Shown piece after piece: positions 42,691 to 46,442 of a stretch of 46,442 nt of DNA (position 1 is the stretch's first letter; every line of letters starts with the position of its first letter). The position numbers were made by a program, and so were the translations under genes. The notes under the pieces were generated by a model. It made no database searches. It was not told the DNA's origin and saw only the letters and a program-made list of their open reading frames with translations. Origin of the DNA: an uncultured Lachnospiraceae bacterium (GTDB taxonomy: Bacteria > Bacillota > Clostridia > Lachnospirales > Lachnospiraceae); the NCBI GenBank assembly GCA_948794795.1, contig CAQGLR010000030.1, positions 1 through 46,442 on the forward strand, given 5' to 3'.

Positions 42691-43296
42691 ATGAATGACA
42701 AGGCATTATTTAAGCTGACAAGCGGTTTATTTCTTGTTACTGCTAAAACTAATAAGGATAACGGCTGTATTATAAATACGGTATTACAAGTTACAGCATC
42801 ACCTGTCCGTATTGTAATAGCTATTAATAATAAAAATTATACACATGATATGGTAAAAGAAACAGGACTTTTTAATATTTCAGTTCTTTCGGAAACAGCA
42901 CCAATGGATTTATATAAGAGATTTGGATATATAAGTGGAAGGGATACTGATAAATTTAGCGGTTATAGCGGGGCAGCATGTTCAAATAATGGCTGTCTGT
43001 ACCTTACAGAATATAGTAATGCATATTTATCAGGCAAGGTTATAGACACTGTAGATTTAGGGACACATACACTTTTTATTGCAGATGTAACAGATGCCCA
43101 GATACTTTCATATGGAGAGCCAGTAACTTATAGTTATTACCAGAAAAATATTAAACCTGCACCTGAAAAGAAGACAGGTAATAAATCAGGATTTATTTGT
43201 ACAATATGTGGCTATATATATGAAAAAGATACACTGCCAGAAGATTTTATATGTCCTGTATGTAAACATGGGACAGAAGCTTTTAAACCTATATAA
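42691..43296 (+). CDS. flavin reductase-rubredoxin fusion protein
   Basis: A 201-residue protein. Residues 1-150 form a flavin reductase-like (FMN-binding split barrel) domain with the typical start LFKLTSGLFLVTAK, NTVLQVTASPVRI and GTHTLFIADV. Residues 168-198 are a rubredoxin domain, with four iron ligands Cys170, Cys173, Cys188 and Cys191 (CTICGYIYE and CPVCK). Related proteins pass electrons to flavodiiron proteins or other O2/peroxide-removing enzymes in anaerobes. GAGGTAATAT precedes the ATG. Probably monocistronic. Confidence 0.92.
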   Translation: MNDKALFKLTSGLFLVTAKTNKDNGCIINTVLQVTASPVRIVIAINNKNYTHDMVKETGLFNISVLSETAPMDLYKRFGYISGRDTDKFSGYSGAACSNNGCLYLTEYSNAYLSGKVIDTVDLGTHTLFIADVTDAQILSYGEPVTYSYYQKNIKPAPEKKTGNKSGFICTICGYIYEKDTLPEDFICPVCKHGTEAFKPI

Positions 43297-43322
43297 AATA
43301 AAAATATTTACAAGGAAAACAC

Positions 43323-43430
43323 ATGGGAAAATATTACAAAGCTTATGATGAACGCTATAAAACAGTCCATTTAAAAGGGGTAAGCTGGTCTAGTGATAAA
43401 AGCTCCCCTGTTATAATGTATATTATTTAA
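43323..43430 (+). pseudogene. N-terminal stump of a class I SAM-dependent methyltransferase
   Basis: A 35-codon frame with a good ribosome site (AAGGAAAAC) encodes MGKYYKAYDERYKTVHLKG followed by VSWSSDKSSPV and a stop. This resembles the first residues of a group of class I methyltransferases (YDERY, then H..G..WSS.K.TP). No methyltransferase domain follows in any frame before the next gene, so most of the gene has been lost. The family match is from memory of the N-terminal pattern. Confidence 0.5.
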
Positions 43431-43481
43431 TGTTTGCTGTTATAAGAAAAAAGTAAAATAAAAATTTATATGGAGAAAAAT

Positions 43482-44330
43482 ATGGCTGATGTATATGTAA
43501 CAAGTGCTTTTAGTAAAAATAATAAAGGAGGCAATAAGGCAGGAGTAATTTTAGATATGCCAAACCTGGAATATAGCAAAAAACTTGAAATTTCAAAGAA
43601 TCTTGGGTATTCTGAAACAGCTTTTGTACAGAATTCATATATTGCAGACTTTAAATTACAATATTTTACTACAACAGAAGAAGTCCCATTATGTGGACAT
43701 GCCACAATAGCAGCATTTTCTACACTAAGGCTGCTTGGCATGTTAGATAAACAAAATTATAAAATAGAAACCAAAGCTGGTATCCTTAATATTCAAATTA
43801 AGGAAAATGGCCTGGTACTTATGGAACAAAACCGTCCATTATATTTAGATATACTGCCTCCAGATGTATTGGAAGGGTGTATAGATAAAAATTGTATTGA
43901 CAGTAGCCTGCCAATACAAATAGTTTCTACAGGGTTAAACGATATTATGCTTCCTGTTTGTTCTAAAGAACATTTAGAAGAATTATCTCCTGATTTAAAA
44001 ATGATAGCAAAATTAAGTAAGGAAAAAAATGTTGTTGGAATACATATGTTTGCTTTACCAGAAGAACCTGGAATAACAGCAATATGCAGGAATTTTGCCC
44101 CTCTTTATGGTATTAATGAAGAAGCAGCAACAGGAACATCAAGTTGTGCTTTAGCGTGTTATCTTTTTAAATATTATGAAAAGAAATCTTCATATATTTT
44201 TGAACAGGGATATAATTTAGGTGAAATATCACGGATAACAGTAAATATCACATATCATAAAGATATAATTGACTCTGTTTATGTTGGAGGATATGGATAT
44301 TTACTTGGTAAAAAAAGTTTATCAGTATAA
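43482..44330 (+). CDS. PhzF-family isomerase-like protein
   Basis: A 282-residue protein of the PhzF/diaminopimelate-epimerase fold. Marks are GNKAGVI, the catalytic Glu in YSETAFV, LCGHATIAA and EEAATGTSSCALACYL near the C-terminus. Most bacterial members outside phenazine clusters have no known substrate; isomerisation is the likely reaction type. ATG at 43482 is chosen because GGAG lies 6 nt before it; the ATG at 43470 is just before that site. It ends 8 bp from the convergent S66 peptidase gene with no visible terminator between them. Confidence 0.9.
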   Translation: MADVYVTSAFSKNNKGGNKAGVILDMPNLEYSKKLEISKNLGYSETAFVQNSYIADFKLQYFTTTEEVPLCGHATIAAFSTLRLLGMLDKQNYKIETKAGILNIQIKENGLVLMEQNRPLYLDILPPDVLEGCIDKNCIDSSLPIQIVSTGLNDIMLPVCSKEHLEELSPDLKMIAKLSKEKNVVGIHMFALPEEPGITAICRNFAPLYGINEEAATGTSSCALACYLFKYYEKKSSYIFEQGYNLGEISRITVNITYHKDIIDSVYVGGYGYLLGKKSLSV

Positions 44331-44338
44331 ATTATATT

Positions 44339-45181
44339 TTATTCCTGTAATATTAACTTTCTGCCTATAACCGCACATTTTGCATCTGCACCATGTCCAA
44401 TCTGTGGGGTTACTGCAACTGGAAGACTGCCTGCAAAACTTTTTACTTCATCCAGAAGCATTTCCCATTGTCTGGACTGCTGTATTTCAGTAAATGTGCC
44501 AAGAAGTATGCCAGAAGCTTTATTAAATATTCCTATCTGCCAGAGGTGTGCAAGATAAGTAATTATTTGTGGAAGTTTGCCGCTTCTTGCTTCAAGCAAA
44601 ATAATTTTACCTGTACAGTCTGGAAAATATTCTGTACCTGCAAGTTTTAAAAAGCAACGGATATTTCCGCCAGTTAAAATACCTTCCATATAAGAATTTT
44701 GTATAAAATAATATGAAAATCCAGGACTAATCCCATTATATTGTGTAAACCACTGTCTTGCTTCTTCTTTTTTATCCCATACCAGTGTTTTAATCTGGAA
44801 AATACCTGTTTCAATACCTGTCTTTGTGTATATTGCATTACATATTGTTGTAACATCACTATAACCATAAAAACGTTTAGGATGTTTTTTGATTTCTTCA
44901 AAATCCAGGTAAGGCAGGATTTCATTTGCAATATCACCGCCAGAAATATCATAAATTGCTTCTATATCATTATCTTTAAAGAAATCTACAAGAACTTTTG
45001 CACGTTCCTGGGCAGAAACACTTCTTCTAGTATATATACCTGTATTTTCCGGAATATATAAATATGGGGATAAAACTACATTATAGCCAGTTTCTTTTAA
45101 ATATAAACAAAGTTCATCTATTTGTCCCCGTGTAGTCTGGGGCAAGCCGTCTGAACAAGCTGTAAAGGCAATTTTTTTCAT
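44339..45181 (-). CDS. S66-family L,D-carboxypeptidase-like protein
   Basis: A 280-residue serine peptidase of the LdcA/MccF family. The nucleophile Ser108 lies in FYGYSDVT, the Glu of the triad in ILLEARSGK (about 197), and the His in QIGHGADAK (about 265). SPYLYIP and ISGGDIANEILPYLD are further family marks. Members either trim tetrapeptides from recycled murein in the cytoplasm or detoxify microcin-type peptide conjugates; sequence does not decide here. AAGGAGG lies 7 nt before the ATG. Confidence 0.9.
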   Translation of the reverse strand: MKKIAFTACSDGLPQTTRGQIDELCLYLKETGYNVVLSPYLYIPENTGIYTRRSVSAQERAKVLVDFFKDNDIEAIYDISGGDIANEILPYLDFEEIKKHPKRFYGYSDVTTICNAIYTKTGIETGIFQIKTLVWDKKEEARQWFTQYNGISPGFSYYFIQNSYMEGILTGGNIRCFLKLAGTEYFPDCTGKIILLEARSGKLPQIITYLAHLWQIGIFNKASGILLGTFTEIQQSRQWEMLLDEVKSFAGSLPVAVTPQIGHGADAKCAVIGRKLILQE

Positions 45182-45396
45182 CTGCAGCCTCCTTATTAGT
45201 TGTCTGGTATATTTTTTGTAACATTACTATTATTTTTTCAAATTATATAACAGGGCAGTCTGTTTTTCAAGTTATTTTTCAGGAATATATAATAATGAAA
45301 ATAAATCTTAAACAAACTTTAAAGAAATATTAATAGGACTATAAATAAGCATGTGGTAAATTATATATAATATTAAAAAGTTTGGAGGAAATAGTA

Positions 45397-46047
45397 ATGG
45401 TTTATTGGCTATCTGTTGGAATAGAGTGTTTATCAACATTAATTTTTATTATTCCAGCTATACTTATTTTAAATTATACTTTATTTAAACAAAATAATTT
45501 AAATAAAGTTATTATGGTTTTTGTATTTGCATTTTATTGTATGGCAGTTTTTTCTATAACAGGTATTCCTGCATATAATACAATAAGAGTTGATTTTAGT
45601 TTTAATTTAATACCATTAGCAGATATTATTAATAATCCAGCAGGGTATATTATAAATACTATACTTAATATTATTTTGTTTGTGCCTATGGGATTTCTGG
45701 TACCTGCTATATGGACAGAATACCGTTCATTAAAGAAAACTGTATTGATGGGATTTGCTGTATCAGTTATTATTGAAATATTACAGATATTTACTTTCAG
45801 GCTTACAGATATTGACGATTTAATTACTAATACATTTGGAACATTTTTAGGATATTACATTGGAAAATTATTTTCATTTAAATTGCCATTAAAAATATCT
45901 GGCAATTTTGAAAATACTTTTATAAAATATGAGCCAGTTATTATTTTAATAATAGTTTTACTGGTTAAATTTTTCTTAAAACCTCTTTTATCAGACACAA
46001 TATGGGATATTGTATTACAGAGCCAGTTATGGGAAAGTATAAAATAA
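45397..46047 (+). CDS. VanZ-family membrane protein
   Basis: A 216-residue membrane protein with about five spans. The VanZ core is visible: FSFNLIPLADI, LNIILFVPMGFLVP, SVIIEILQIFT and DIDDLITNTFGTFLGYYIG. VanZ of the Tn1546 cluster gives low teicoplanin resistance, but most members are of unknown function, and no van genes are near. ATG at 45397 has GGAGG 8 nt upstream; a TTG at 45382 is the longer alternative. It faces away from the S66 gene across a 215-bp AT-rich gap. Confidence 0.88.
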   Translation: MVYWLSVGIECLSTLIFIIPAILILNYTLFKQNNLNKVIMVFVFAFYCMAVFSITGIPAYNTIRVDFSFNLIPLADIINNPAGYIINTILNIILFVPMGFLVPAIWTEYRSLKKTVLMGFAVSVIIEILQIFTFRLTDIDDLITNTFGTFLGYYIGKLFSFKLPLKISGNFENTFIKYEPVIILIIVLLVKFFLKPLLSDTIWDIVLQSQLWESIK

Positions 46048-46106
46048 AAATTTCTATAATACTTGTTTACTAAAAGATGGGGAAACTCAAAAAAACACGT
46101 CCGTTT

Positions 46107-46398
46107 CATAAATTTTATTCCAATAGTTTCTATTTATCTTTTGAAAGTGCCAGTACACAGGGTTTCCGGTGCCAGAGCCAGCAATAATTCCACAAAAGGG
46201 GTACTTTAACCCCGCCAGTGCTTGTATCCTGTCTTAGGTTTTATAAAAGAAATGCCAATTTCTTTTATAAAACAAGGATACTATGCACTGTTGCGTGGGT
46301 TATCGTAGCGGAAGCGTACCCCTGTGTGGAATATTCTGGCTCTGGCATGGAAACCGTCCATTCCCTCAAAAATAAAATAGAAATTATTGGAATTTATG
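46107..46398. repeat. about 290-bp imperfect palindrome at the window end
   Basis: The outer ends CATAAATT (46107-46114) and AATTTATG (46391-46398) begin a near-complete mirror: CCAATAGTTTCTATTT with AAATAGAAATTATTGG, GTTTCC with GGAAAC, GCCAGAGCCAG with CTGGCTCTGGC, ATTCCACA with TGTGGAAT, GGGGTAC with GTACCCC, CAGTGC with GCACTG, GTATCC with GGATAC. The centre is a perfect 15-bp stem TTTTATAAAAGAAAT (46239-46253) with its complement (46258-46272) around GCCA. No transposase frame is inside. The rest of the 46048-46442 spacer holds no gene I can support. Confidence 0.8.
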
Positions 46399-46442
46399 TT
46401 ACAGTTCACACCCCCCAATAAACCATTGTGAAATGTGACGAA

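Noticed and set aside
43482..44330. Phenazine biosynthesis
   Set aside because: A PhzF-fold protein alone does not indicate phenazines; no other phz gene is present.
45397..46047. Glycopeptide-resistance locus because of a VanZ-family protein beside a carboxypeptidase
   Set aside because: There is no VanA/VanH/VanX/VanY or VanRS gene. The S66 enzyme is not a VanY-type peptidase, and VanZ-like proteins are widespread with no resistance role shown.
46107..46398. Retron-type msr/msd or a phase-variable invertible promoter
   Set aside because: No reverse transcriptase or recombinase gene is in the window. The arms meet at a 4-nt loop, so there is no invertible segment between separate repeats.
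46218..46421. A 67-residue frame inside the terminal palindrome
   Set aside because: It runs through the arm of the inverted repeat, has no ribosome site and no protein-like pattern.

Overview
The window is AT-rich Firmicute DNA, most likely from a Lachnospiraceae-type anaerobe. The evidence is strong AGGAGG-type ribosome sites, sigma-A-like promoters, an elongation/division cluster in typical Clostridia order (mreBCD, PBP2, minCDE, rodA; then yggS, sepF, yggT, ylmH, divIVA, lspA, rluD), dipicolinate synthase genes (spore formation), a flagellin with a chemoreceptor (motility), and anaerobe redox proteins (hemerythrin, FeoAB, rubredoxin fusion). The genus is inferred, not proven. I saw no tRNA, rRNA, CRISPR array, transposase or phage gene.

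Layout. 1-2.5 kb: the start of an unknown minus-strand gene, then an NAD-salvage pair (NadR-like adenylyltransferase and PnuC) and a bacteriohemerythrin. 2.5-8 kb: a FeoA-FeoB fusion, a GH43 glycosidase, a folded intergenic element, and dpaB/dpaA on the minus strand. 8-13.3 kb: signalling and regulation, with a membrane diguanylate cyclase, an orphan LytTR response regulator, a BlaI-type repressor without BlaR1, a TPR lipoprotein and HflX. 13.4-17.5 kb: a motility island with flagellin, a chemoreceptor, and a solute-binding lipoprotein that lacks transporter partners. 17.9-20 kb: a PLP lyase-family enzyme and RadC.

20-30.2 kb is a nearly continuous plus-strand run for sidewall growth and septum placement (MreB, MreC, MreD, a very large PBP2, MinC, MinD, MinE, RodA), followed by methylglyoxal synthase and a lipoprotein D-Ala-D-Ala carboxypeptidase. 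30.3-38 kb is the second morphogenesis run (HlyD-like membrane protein, YggS, SepF, YggT, YlmH, DivIVA), followed by AroB, LspA and RluD. Together these place the elongasome, Z-ring anchoring, division-site selection and polar scaffolding within about 18 kb. GltX follows.

From about 39.7 kb the window becomes accessory in character. It holds a roughly 180-bp palindrome with an extra copy of one arm, a metallo-beta-lactamase-fold protein, an AAA-ATPase/PD-(D/E)XK gene broken by a +1 frameshift, a flavin reductase-rubredoxin fusion, a 35-codon methyltransferase stump, a PhzF-family protein, an S66 peptidase, a VanZ-like membrane protein and a nearly 300-bp imperfect palindrome at the end. The observations most worth following are these palindromes, the split ATPase/nuclease, the Asp-to-Glu change at the catalytic position of methylglyoxal synthase, the binding-protein/chemoreceptor pair, and the hairpin that covers the start region of minC. 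I do not see a clearly new multi-gene defence or biosynthetic system.
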